Source of the DNA: Olivibacter sitiensis DSM 17696
GTDB lineage: Bacteria; Bacteroidota; Bacteroidia; Sphingobacteriales; Sphingobacteriaceae
Length of the DNA stretch: 64,000 bases
Direction: 5' to 3'
Assembly: GCF_000427965.1 (NCBI RefSeq)
Contig: NZ_ATZA01000030.1
Location: 1-64,000 of the forward strand
The position numbers and the translations under genes were made by a program. Within the stretch, counting starts at the first letter, position 1; the number at the start of each line of letters is the position of its first letter. Shown piece by piece: positions 27,154-35,469 of this stretch. The notes under the pieces are model-generated. The model saw only the letters and a list, made by a program, of their open reading frames with translations. It searched no databases and was not told the DNA's origin.

Positions 27154-28794
27154 TCAAAAAATAAAATCGGTACTTAAGAATTTACTTTCGTGCTTGTGCA
27201 CGATATCATTGACCAATTTCTTATTACTGTCGGTTACCTTCGCCGCTACCAGCGACCTAATGGAAAACGAACGAAGTGCATCTACCACAGACAATGTACC
27301 TTCCGCACTATCCTTTCTCCCGGTAAAAGGAAAAGTATCGGGCCCCCGTTGGCACTGTGTATTGATATTCACCCTGCTCACCAAATTCACCAAAGGATCT
27401 ATCAGATGCCCCACCTCGGCCGAGTTGTTGCTGAAAACACTGATCTGCATGCCATGCGGCGAGGCGATTAGGTAGTCAATCACCTCATCCGTATCGTCGA
27501 ATGGAACTACGGGAATTACCGGACCAAATTGCTCTTCCATGTAGAGCTTCATCTTATTGTTTACCGGATACACGACAGCCGGAAACACCATGGACTCGTA
27601 CATTTTGCCACCATGTTCATTCAGGATGGCGGCGCCATTGACAATGGCGTCATCCAAGCATTCCTTCAGGTAAGCGGGCTTACCGGGTTCTGCCACGGGC
27701 GTAATTTGCACCCCTTTGGTCCAAGGCATTCCTAGCACCAGCTGGTCCACGGCAGCCGCCAGCTCTTTGTTAAAGGCCTCCGCTATTTCTTGCTGTACAA
27801 AAATAATCTTCAGGGCCGTGCAACGCTGGCCATTAAACGAGAGCGCTCCCAGGATAATCTCTTTTACACTGGTCTTTATATCGGCATATTTGGTCACGAT
27901 GGCCGCATTCTTGGCATCCAAGCTCAGTACGGCACGCAAGCGATTGAGCTTGGGATGGCGTTTTTTGAGGTCATTTGCCACCTTGCTATTGCCGATAAAT
28001 GCCAGCACATTGATCTTGCCCGACTCCATCAAGGCAGGCACCACATTGGCACCACGGCCGTATATGGTATTAACCACGCCTCTAGGGAAGGATTCCTGAA
28101 AGGCTTTCAATAAGGGGTAATGAACCAAAGTACCGTGCTTAGGCGGTTTGAAAAGCAAGGTATTGCCCATGATAATCGCAGGAATGAGCGTAGTGAATGT
28201 TTCGTTCAGGGGATAATTGAACGGGCCCATACAGAGTACCACGCCCAAGGGCGAACGCCTAGCCTGGGCCAACACGCCCTCGGCTATCTGGAAACGGGAA
28301 GATTCGCGGTCCAGGTCTTTCAGCGCATCGATAGTAGCATTGATGTACTCCACCGTGCGGTCAAATTCCTTGGTGGAATCGGTCAAGGACTTCCCTATTT
28401 CCCACATAATGAGCTTGATGACCAAATCGCGCTGCTCGCTCATTTTATAGACAAAGTTTTGCAGGCACTTGATGCGCTCTTCCAAGGTCATGGTGGGCCA
28501 CTCCCCTTTTCCGTTATCATAGGCGCGGATGGCCGCATCCAAGGCTTCCTTTGCTTCCTTTTCCGTTCCCAATGGGTAGGTACCTATCAGCTTACGCTTA
28601 AGGCCATCCTTCCCTTTGAGGTAAATGGGGGAATACACTTCATTAAATGGCCCTTGCCATTCCTTCAATTCCCCATCACTTAAATAAATCCTTTGATGGA
28701 TTTCATCGAGCGCATATTCGGGAGGAACCTGCGTTTCATCCACGAAAAGGTCGCCCAACCACTGTGCGTCATTGCTTTGTTCTTCTGATGACAT
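27154..28794 (-). CDS. non-phosphorylating glyceraldehyde-3-phosphate dehydrogenase-like (ALDH)
   Basis: Aldehyde dehydrogenase superfamily, 546 residues, closest in appearance to NADP-dependent glyceraldehyde-3-phosphate dehydrogenase (GapN). The catalytic Cys is in FNGQRCTALKI near residue 323. The nucleotide-binding region has MGPFNYPLNETF and FKPPKHG, and AFIGNSKVANDL follows. GapN would oxidise glyceraldehyde-3-phosphate to 3-phosphoglycerate and yield NADPH. Oddity: the general-base motif ELGGK of most ALDHs is SLDAK near residue 290, so the usual Glu is not visible. Single gene. Confidence 0.78.
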   Translation of the reverse strand: MSSEEQSNDAQWLGDLFVDETQVPPEYALDEIHQRIYLSDGELKEWQGPFNEVYSPIYLKGKDGLKRKLIGTYPLGTEKEAKEALDAAIRAYDNGKGEWPTMTLEERIKCLQNFVYKMSEQRDLVIKLIMWEIGKSLTDSTKEFDRTVEYINATIDALKDLDRESSRFQIAEGVLAQARRSPLGVVLCMGPFNYPLNETFTTLIPAIIMGNTLLFKPPKHGTLVHYPLLKAFQESFPRGVVNTIYGRGANVVPALMESGKINVLAFIGNSKVANDLKKRHPKLNRLRAVLSLDAKNAAIVTKYADIKTSVKEIILGALSFNGQRCTALKIIFVQQEIAEAFNKELAAAVDQLVLGMPWTKGVQITPVAEPGKPAYLKECLDDAIVNGAAILNEHGGKMYESMVFPAVVYPVNNKMKLYMEEQFGPVIPVVPFDDTDEVIDYLIASPHGMQISVFSNNSAEVGHLIDPLVNLVSRVNINTQCQRGPDTFPFTGRKDSAEGTLSVVDALRSFSIRSLVAAKVTDSNKKLVNDIVHKHESKFLSTDFIF

Positions 28795-29161
28795 AAGTTT
28801 AATATGTTAGCTTATTTTTTAAATCGATTGCAATAACTGAAAATTATCGATTTGCAACCAACATAATTCGCAAAAGAAATGTCATATTTTTTCAAAAAGA
28901 CCAAAAATGATAAATGGGTATTTAATTTTTGGTTGTTATTAGTATCGAGTATCAACATGCAAGTATCAACACACGACGCTATAAGGCAGAAGGATATATG
29001 ATACTCCTCATGCCCTATTGCCCTATACCTTATGTCTATTATCCAAATATCCTATGCCATATTAATATAATTCCTTATTTTCGACCCGTATTTTACACAG
29101 CTATTCTGCCATTCGCATACGGAATGGGCAAAGAAACAGACGAGTACAATTAAAAAAGCAA
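28795..29161. other. intergenic region, no gene
   Basis: These 367 bases between two divergent genes hold no supported gene. They contain a loose phrase repeat (GTATCGAGTATCAACATG, then AAGTATCAAC) near 28943-28970, and TATTTTCG near 29077, one base from a TAnnTTTG -7 element for the downstream DUF2723 gene. Confidence 0.5.
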
Positions 29162-32100
29162 ATGAGTTACAACAAAATCAACAACATATTCGGATGGGTA
29201 GCATTCCTGATTTCTACCACCGTATATGTGCTAACCTTGGAACCGAGTGCCAGTTATTGGGATTGTGGAGAGTTTATTTCGGCGGCTTACAAGATGCAGA
29301 TCGTGCATCAACCGGGGGCCCCGCTCTTCCTGATGCTTCAAAATATTTTCAGCAATCTTGCCCTTGGCGATAGAACCCAGATTGCCTATTGGATGAATTT
29401 CGGGTCTGCCGTTTCCAGTGGATTGACTATATTGTTTCTTTTTTGGACCATTACGGCCCTGGCAAAAAAAGTGGTCTGGCCAGAAGGCACAAGCCTGGAT
29501 AGTGAAAAGCTGATCAGGATCATTGGCGCAGGTTTGGTCGGTTCATTAGCCTACACCTTTACCGATACGTTCTGGTTTTCGGCCGTGGAGTCCGAGGTGT
29601 ATGCCATGTCGTCCTTATGTACGGCGGTCGTTTTTTGGGCCATCCTCAAATGGGACGCACATGCCGACGAGCCACGGGCAGACAGATGGCTGATCCTGAT
29701 AGCTTATATCATGGGCTTGTCCATCGGCGTTCACTTGCTAAACCTGCTTACCATTCCTGCCTTGGGCTTGGTCGTTTATTTCCGGAGGACGGCAAAGCCT
29801 ACCAGCAAGGGCGCCATTTATACCCTGCTCATCAGTGTAGTAATTCTTGGCATAATACTTTGGGGCATTGTACAATTTATGATCAAGATGGCTGCCTATT
29901 TTGACCTGTTCTTCGTCAATAGCCTGGGAATGGGCTTCGGCAGCGGCGTGTTGGTGTTTGCACTATTGCTTATTGGCGGACTGACCTATGGTATCATATA
30001 CTCTATCAAGCAAGCCAAACCCATTTTAAATATCGCCTTATTGGCAACGGTGTTTATCATATTTGGCTATGGTTCTTTTGCCATGATACTCATACGGGCA
30101 AAAGCCAATACCAGCCTGAACAACAGCGATCCCGAAAACGCTTTTTCTTTCCTGAGTTACCTGAACCGAGAGCAATATGGAGATGAACCTCTATTGAAAG
30201 GGCCCTATTTCACCTCCAAATTCGCGGGCTATGAAGAAGGTGCCAACCGATACGCCAAAGGAGAGACGAAGTATGAGGTGATCGGACAGAAACTCAAGAA
30301 AACCTACGATAAAACCTATTTCTTCCCCCGTGTTTATAGCGACGATGCCGGTCGTGGACACCCTCAGTTTTATCGCAACTACCTCAACCTAGCTGAAGAT
30401 CAAGTTCCTACTTTTGGCGATAACATGAAGTTCTTCTTCGGTTATCAGGTAGGTTATATGTACGGTCGCTACCTCTTTTGGAATTTCGTTGGGCGGCAAA
30501 ATGACCAAAAGGGAGATGGAAACTTAACGGAAGGCAATTGGCTAAGCGGCATTAAACCCATAGACAATATGCGTTTAGGCGGACAAGAGGCTCTACCTAC
30601 CTCCGCAAAAGAAGATCCTTCTTACAACAGGTTCTATTTCTTGCCGCTCATCTTGGGTCTTATAGGTGCTTTTTGGCATTTCAACCGCAGGCAGAAGGAT
30701 GCGGGCATCGTGGGGCTGCTCTTTTTCTTTACGGGTATTGCCATCGTACTTTATCTCAACCAATCGCCTATGCAGGTAAGGGAGCGTGACTATGCCTATG
30801 CCGGGTCTTTCTATGCCTTTGCCATCTGGATAGGCCTTGGCGTAATTGGTATTGCAGATTTTCTGAGCAAAAGGAAATTGCAGGCTAAGACTGCTGGTAT
30901 TATAGCCACCGTCGTCGGACTTTTGGCCGGCCCTGTTATCTTGGCCAAGGATGGCTGGGACGACCACAATCGCTCTACCAAGTACACAGCGAGGGATCTG
31001 GCCAAAAACTATTTGGAATCTTGCGCGCCCAATGCCATTTTGTTCACCTATGGCGATAACGACACCTACCCACTGTGGTACGTACAGGAAGTGGAAAACG
31101 TGCGGCCCGATATCCGTATAGTCAATCTGAGTTTGCTGAGCGCCGACTGGTACGTGCGCCAGATGAAAGATAAGGTGAATGAAGCGGAACCGCTTCCCCT
31201 CAGCATGACACCAAGCCAGTTTAAAGAAGGTACCAGAGATGTAATCTACTTCCCTACGCAAGGCATTATCGATGCCAATAGCTATGTTCCCAACCTAGCC
31301 AGGGTATATAATAGCAAACTGAACCTGAAGGATGTGTTCGGTATCATGCTATCGGATAATCCCAACGATAAAATCAATTTCGGCGGAGACAAGGACAATT
31401 TCCTGATTACGCAAAACCTTTTCTTGCCCATCAACAAAGAAGAAGTACTTCAGAATAAGGTAGTGCCAAAAGGATGGGAAGACAATATTGTAGACACCAT
31501 CAGCTGGAAGTACAGCAAAGGCTACGTGACACGTGCTGAGCTGGCCATGATGGATATATTGGTAAACAACCACTGGAAGCGCCCTATTTATTTTGCGACC
31601 ACCGTGCCCAATGACAGCTACATGGGACTGGACAAGTATTTGGTGAACGAAGGCTTTGCCAATAGGTTGATGCCTGTCGCCTTCAATCAAAGTACAGAGG
31701 ATGCCGAACGATATGGCAGTGATCTGGTCAATGTGGAGGCCCTGCATAAAAATGTCATGGAAAAATTTGTTTGGGGCAATATGCATGATGCCAAATACCT
31801 GGATCCCGAGTCCTACATGATGCTCAATACGGTGATAAGTACCTTTACTACACTTTCGCAATCGCTTATTGACGAGGGCAGAAAAGAGGAAGCCAAGCAA
31901 GTGCTGAACAAGTGCCTGGGCTCCATTCCTGACAAAATATACCCTTCTCGGTATTTGAATGTCAATGTCAGCCTTATGTTCCTGGCTAGGCAATTGTACG
32001 ATGTAGGCGAAATAGAAAAGGGTAATGCCTTGATGCTGAAGAATGCCCAATATATTGCAGAGAAGCTGAAATATTATCTCGCCATAGCGGAAACTAAACC

Positions 32101-32251
32101 TAACTATGAGATGCAGAGCATCCAACGTGGCGCTTCCATACTCTATAATATGGCTGAGTTCACCAAGAATGCCAAGCAAGACAAGGTGAGCAAACAAATA
32201 GACGACATGTTAAACGAAGTGGATAGTAGATTTCAATCGGGAAGCAGATAG
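29162..32251 (+). CDS. DUF2723 (GT117-like) membrane protein
   Basis: A 1029-residue protein with about 12-13 hydrophobic segments in its first 580 residues and a soluble C-terminal part with helical repeats near residues 900-1010. The N-terminus VYVLTLEPSASYWDCGEFI with KMQIVHQPGAPLF is diagnostic for DUF2723, a family related to protein O-mannosyltransferases and classed as GT117. The conserved acidic DCGEF sits after the first helix, as in GT-C transferases. It probably glycosylates envelope proteins using a lipid-linked sugar; donor and acceptor unknown. Single gene with its own terminator. Confidence 0.88.
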   Translation: MSYNKINNIFGWVAFLISTTVYVLTLEPSASYWDCGEFISAAYKMQIVHQPGAPLFLMLQNIFSNLALGDRTQIAYWMNFGSAVSSGLTILFLFWTITALAKKVVWPEGTSLDSEKLIRIIGAGLVGSLAYTFTDTFWFSAVESEVYAMSSLCTAVVFWAILKWDAHADEPRADRWLILIAYIMGLSIGVHLLNLLTIPALGLVVYFRRTAKPTSKGAIYTLLISVVILGIILWGIVQFMIKMAAYFDLFFVNSLGMGFGSGVLVFALLLIGGLTYGIIYSIKQAKPILNIALLATVFIIFGYGSFAMILIRAKANTSLNNSDPENAFSFLSYLNREQYGDEPLLKGPYFTSKFAGYEEGANRYAKGETKYEVIGQKLKKTYDKTYFFPRVYSDDAGRGHPQFYRNYLNLAEDQVPTFGDNMKFFFGYQVGYMYGRYLFWNFVGRQNDQKGDGNLTEGNWLSGIKPIDNMRLGGQEALPTSAKEDPSYNRFYFLPLILGLIGAFWHFNRRQKDAGIVGLLFFFTGIAIVLYLNQSPMQVRERDYAYAGSFYAFAIWIGLGVIGIADFLSKRKLQAKTAGIIATVVGLLAGPVILAKDGWDDHNRSTKYTARDLAKNYLESCAPNAILFTYGDNDTYPLWYVQEVENVRPDIRIVNLSLLSADWYVRQMKDKVNEAEPLPLSMTPSQFKEGTRDVIYFPTQGIIDANSYVPNLARVYNSKLNLKDVFGIMLSDNPNDKINFGGDKDNFLITQNLFLPINKEEVLQNKVVPKGWEDNIVDTISWKYSKGYVTRAELAMMDILVNNHWKRPIYFATTVPNDSYMGLDKYLVNEGFANRLMPVAFNQSTEDAERYGSDLVNVEALHKNVMEKFVWGNMHDAKYLDPESYMMLNTVISTFTTLSQSLIDEGRKEEAKQVLNKCLGSIPDKIYPSRYLNVNVSLMFLARQLYDVGEIEKGNALMLKNAQYIAEKLKYYLAIAETKPNYEMQSIQRGASILYNMAEFTKNAKQDKVSKQIDDMLNEVDSRFQSGSR

Positions 32252-32276
32252 GTCAAAACGGTTATCGATCATTGGA

Positions 32277-32311
32277 AAAAAGTCCGTAAACAAACGTTTA
32301 ACGGACTTTTT
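32277..32311. terminator. bidirectional terminator
   Basis: AAAAAGTCCGTAAAC pairs with GTTTAACGGACTTTTT with a one-base bulge, loop AAAC. A-run on the left and T-run on the right let it serve both the DUF2723 gene and the convergent S24 repressor gene (stop at 32315). Confidence 0.8.
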
Positions 32312-32314
32312 CAA

Positions 32315-33013
32315 TTATAGCTGACTCCTTGTTATCTTCCCTTTTACAATATAAAGCTTGCTGATATGGCTCTTGTTGATCACTATATCACCCTGGTAAT
32401 TGGGATTTGAGGAACGTAATGTTAGCTTGCTCTCGTCCGAATGCGCAAACAATAGTTTTACGGTAGCCATGGCATTGGCTCGCTCATCGGTGACCACCAG
32501 ATAAGCTTCTCCCCATTGAATGACATCATAGTTAGTTATTTCCTTTATGACAATGATCTCGCCGCTGGAAAAACGAGGGTACATACTATCACCATAGATG
32601 GGTAAGTAGGCATTGCAATCGTTAAAAGGACGAAAATTGACATAAAATTCGGGAGCCTCCTGAAAAATATCGGCCTGAGAAAAATCTATATCTGCAAGGT
32701 TGACGTTATAATAAGGTACCGGCTCCCTTTCTTCAGATTGTATGATATTCTTTTTTCTTCCGGGCAATAAATAAGGACGTACGGAAAGTATCTTCTGCCC
32801 CTCTCCACTAGCAAGATATTCTCTGTTGATATTATACAATTCAATTATTTCGCGAAGTTTTCTTTTGCCTATTTTTCTATTTCCGTTTTCTATCGATGAA
32901 TAATTGCTCACGTGCTCGGTGATGGGGCCGTAGAACTCCCCTAATGTCATTCCCAATGACAAACGCACATTTTTCAATAGTGGCCCTACTGTTTGTTCAT
33001 CTATCTCAACCAT
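32315..33013 (-). CDS. HTH repressor with S24 (LexA/CI-like) peptidase domain
   Basis: A 232-residue regulator. Residues about 8-65 form an XRE-like helix-turn-helix (MTLGEFYGPITEHVSNYSS, then IENGNRKIGKRKL). The C-terminal half is a LexA/CI S24 domain with catalytic Ser 143 in YGDSMYP and Lys 186 in ATVKLL. Such proteins repress until self-cleavage or dissociation after DNA damage. I do not see a clear Ala-Gly cleavage site. Start 33013 is preferred because the operator and probable promoter abut ATG 33037, which would add eight residues. It is divergent from the HEPN modules, so it probably controls them and itself. Confidence 0.82.
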   Translation of the reverse strand: MVEIDEQTVGPLLKNVRLSLGMTLGEFYGPITEHVSNYSSIENGNRKIGKRKLREIIELYNINREYLASGEGQKILSVRPYLLPGRKKNIIQSEEREPVPYYNVNLADIDFSQADIFQEAPEFYVNFRPFNDCNAYLPIYGDSMYPRFSSGEIIVIKEITNYDVIQWGEAYLVVTDERANAMATVKLLFAHSDESKLTLRSSNPNYQGDIVINKSHISKLYIVKGKITRSQL

Positions 33014-33043
33014 GGTGCCAATATAAGAAAAAGCCATCTAAAA

Positions 33044-33060
33044 TTACTAATGTTTAGTAA
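33044..33060. promoter_or_regulatory. perfect operator-like inverted repeat
   Basis: TTACTAA-TGT-TTAGTAA is a perfect inverted repeat, with 7-base arms and a 3-base centre. It lies directly upstream of the S24 repressor gene and about 125 bases before the first gene of the divergent modules. The size and place suit a homodimeric repressor site. Occupancy by the adjacent regulator is inference. Confidence 0.55.
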
Positions 33061-33142
33061 CTTTTTAAAGAAACTTATGTGCAAAATACCTGTTTAATTC
33101 TAAAAAAATTAGTTTAAATTTCTTTTTTATATCAAAAAAGTA

Positions 33143-33150
33143 TATATTTG
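33143..33150 (+). promoter_or_regulatory. -7 element of the HEPN-module operon
   Basis: TATATTTG matches the Bacteroidota -7 consensus TAnnTTTG and lies 35 bases before the ATG at 33185. No good TTG is found at the -33 position, which fits a regulated promoter. A small palindrome (TGTTTGAAACA) follows it at about 33164. Confidence 0.5.
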
Positions 33151-33184
33151 TATCATAAAACATGTTTGAAACAACAAATGAGCC

Positions 33185-33820
33185 ATGAAAAAATTTCTTT
33201 ATTGCAAACACAGCCAACTTCCCCATTTCCTAAATGAGGAGGAAAGAGCATCTCCCCAGAAAGTTATCGCTGATTATTTCAATTCTGCCGATATATACCA
33301 TTGGAAATCTACCCTATGGAACTGGCTAAAGTGTATCATGACAGAGGGAATACACTACCGTGACTTGACATTTCGATCAAATCTCAATGAAAGCAATGCA
33401 TATTACGACAAGCAACTAACCGAAAAACTGGTAGAGGCCTGCTCGCTATTGGCTACGGAGCAAACCGCGAGCGTTGTAAGCCTCAATAAAAAGAAAGAAA
33501 AAAGAAAACATCTGATAAGTATCCTGAAAAGCAGAAAATCTCCAAGATTAATAGAAATCAAAGAAACATTGTACCTGATTCAGTTTTTGAGCGATGAAGA
33601 AATTAAGAATCCCCACCTCGCACTGGGTTCGTTCTTTCAATATTTTTCTCTGGATGAGTGGCGCTATCTGTTAGATGAATGGTTGTATCATTCACTAAGT
33701 AATTCAAACAACGTGGGAACATGCTGGTACGACAACACATTCTATTGCTACATCCAATTGGTCAGACTCACTGAAGCTTGTTTCTTAATTGACAAATTGG
33801 AAAACAAGGATTTATCCTAA
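33185..33820 (+). CDS. helical partner protein of HEPN module 1
   Basis: A 211-residue protein, no signal peptide or membrane segment, rich in Leu, Trp and Tyr and probably all helical. It contains two similar halves. The first has PQKVIADYFNS, then KSTLWNWLK and TEKLVEACSLLA. The second has PHLALGSFFQYFS, then RYLLDEWLYHSLS and QLVRLTEACFLI. A Lys-rich linker (KKKEKRKH, near 105) joins them. The same pattern recurs in the product of 34863-35444, so they are paralogues. I do not recognise the family. It precedes an MNT/HEPN fusion gene by 91 bases and heads the operon. Confidence 0.72.
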   Translation: MKKFLYCKHSQLPHFLNEEERASPQKVIADYFNSADIYHWKSTLWNWLKCIMTEGIHYRDLTFRSNLNESNAYYDKQLTEKLVEACSLLATEQTASVVSLNKKKEKRKHLISILKSRKSPRLIEIKETLYLIQFLSDEEIKNPHLALGSFFQYFSLDEWRYLLDEWLYHSLSNSNNVGTCWYDNTFYCYIQLVRLTEACFLIDKLENKDLS

Positions 33821-33845
33821 CTACTGACAACAAAATTGAGCTCCA

Positions 33846-33858
33846 ACGTTAATAACGT
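33846..33858. repeat. short palindrome between module-1 genes
   Basis: ACGTTA-A-TAACGT, a perfect 13-base palindrome in the 91-base gap before the first HEPN fusion gene. It may be an operator or a small hairpin. Confidence 0.3.
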
Positions 33859-33911
33859 GTGCCGTTTTAAAAATCAATTAAATCAACAAACACTATTTAT
33901 CCGTGTAAATC

Positions 33912-34796
33912 ATGAACAACACAGAAAACACACAACAGATAGATCTCCTCAAGACGGAAAACGAGGACCTTCGGCAAATAACTGCACGTATCAAGGATGC
34001 GATGGTGGTTGAGAAGATAATTTGTTACAGCAGCATCCTAGAGAGGACCGAAGTCATTAGTTGCTTTTTGAACGACTCCGGAGAGCAATCCATTAGCGAA
34101 ACCAAACATTATGGTTTGCTCATTATCCCCGGTGAAGAGGAAAAACGAGGTAATTCGACTATCCAACAGGCTACGGAAAACCTCTTTGACAACGAAGAGG
34201 TTATCAGCATCGTTCACCGCATGGATGAAGTGAACATGGCATTGAAGAACGGAAGTACCTTTTTTGCCAACATTTACAAAAATGGGTTCCTGTTATATGA
34301 CCGCGAGCAACTTACAGTCGCTCAACCCGCTACTGGAAAAACGCAGGAAGAACGGCTCGCGAGAAGAACTCATTTTTGGAACAAATGGCATGCTCTTGCT
34401 AAGGGATTTATAGATGGCGCTCATTTTTACTTGAACACCCAAAATAATACACTTGCCATTTACATGCTACACCAAGCCACACAACATGCCCTAGCAGGCG
34501 TAATACGCGTGCTGAGCGGCTACCGAAGCAACAGCAATAGCCTACAACGTCTTTGCCGTTTAGTGGCAACCTTAATACCCCAGTCGCCATTGGTTCTCCC
34601 AAAAAATTCCCCTAAACAGGCACGACTAACGGGCTTGCTCCTCAAAGGTTTCTCCGATACACGCTACAACGAAAAGTTTGAGGCAAGCAATGAAGAGGTA
34701 GTTGAGCTGACTGCGCGAACGGAAAGATTGTTAGAACTAGCCGATACACTTTGCTGCCAAAAGTTAGCAGATATACGTTTAGGCAATGCCACATAG
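33912..34796 (+). CDS. degenerate nucleotidyltransferase-HEPN fusion, module 1
   Basis: A 294-residue cytoplasmic protein. Residues about 15-125 have the shape of a MNT-type nucleotidyltransferase (EKIICYSS, then HYGLLIIPG), but the GS and Asp catalytic residues are missing. Residues about 150-285 form a HEPN domain: WHALAKGFIDGAHFYL, MLHQATQHALAGVIRVLSGYR and FSDTRYNEKFEA. The RX4-6H ribonuclease motif is not evident, and the THNL motif of relatives reads SNSL here. MNT and HEPN proteins usually form toxin-antitoxin pairs; here both are one chain, with the preceding helical protein as likely partner. Activity is uncertain. Confidence 0.75.
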   Translation: MNNTENTQQIDLLKTENEDLRQITARIKDAMVVEKIICYSSILERTEVISCFLNDSGEQSISETKHYGLLIIPGEEEKRGNSTIQQATENLFDNEEVISIVHRMDEVNMALKNGSTFFANIYKNGFLLYDREQLTVAQPATGKTQEERLARRTHFWNKWHALAKGFIDGAHFYLNTQNNTLAIYMLHQATQHALAGVIRVLSGYRSNSNSLQRLCRLVATLIPQSPLVLPKNSPKQARLTGLLLKGFSDTRYNEKFEASNEEVVELTARTERLLELADTLCCQKLADIRLGNAT

Positions 34797-34862
34797 TGAA
34801 ATAACCAACTCTACCTAAAAAATGGATACGAGACAGTCCCTGCACCACCAATTAGAAAAATC

Positions 34863-35444
34863 ATGGAAAACAAAATCAACACAGAAATGACAGACAAGCT
34901 GTGCCAATTAAATCAACACGAAAAGCGTCATCCCATAGAAACGCTCCATAAGCTTTTCTCCAAAAATAGCCCTTCAAGTATAAAAGACAGGTTGTGGGAT
35001 TGGTATACCTATGTCATTACCAGCACCATAACTATCAGCGATCCGCTAGCTATCATAGAATTAAAAAAAATGTTGACTACCTTCATCGAAACAGCCTGGC
35101 TGCTAAACGAAGCAGGTGCTCAGCAGGCTGTTGATACGGAAGATTTAGCTATGGAAGTGCTTTCCCATCCCTCCTATTGGCCCAGATATCGCTTGATGGC
35201 ATCGGATTTTCACAATCCTATCTCCTTCTTTAGCGATTTCTTCTCATTCTTCGAAGTGGCGGAATGCCATAACTTATTGGAAAAATGGTTGTGTTATGCC
35301 ATCTCTTTCGAGGCCATCGGTAGCGAAAGCATGGGTGACAACAGCTTGTTTCTGGACTTCCTACAACGACTGATAGACATACTTTACCTTATCAAGAGAA
35401 GAGCGATAGACGAGTTCATTGTATACAAAGAAAAATTTACCTAA
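34863..35444 (+). CDS. helical partner protein of HEPN module 2
   Basis: A 193-residue protein paralogous to the product of 33185-33820. It has the same two-halved design: first half PIETLHKLFS, then RLWDWYTYV and TAWLLNEAGAQQAV; second half NPISFFSDFFSFFE, then LLEKWLCYAIS and LIDILYLIKR. It is shorter because the Lys-rich linker is absent. No signal peptide, membrane segment or known domain. It lies 66 bases after the first HEPN fusion gene and 25 bases before the second, so the four genes read as one operon made of a duplicated pair. Confidence 0.7.
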   Translation: MENKINTEMTDKLCQLNQHEKRHPIETLHKLFSKNSPSSIKDRLWDWYTYVITSTITISDPLAIIELKKMLTTFIETAWLLNEAGAQQAVDTEDLAMEVLSHPSYWPRYRLMASDFHNPISFFSDFFSFFEVAECHNLLEKWLCYAISFEAIGSESMGDNSLFLDFLQRLIDILYLIKRRAIDEFIVYKEKFT

Positions 35445-35469
35445 CAAACCAACACGCTTCATTAATGCC

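Noticed and set aside
34822-34884. Short frame from ATG 34822 between the HEPN modules
   Set aside because: About 20 codons, overlaps the next gene start, no conserved feature.
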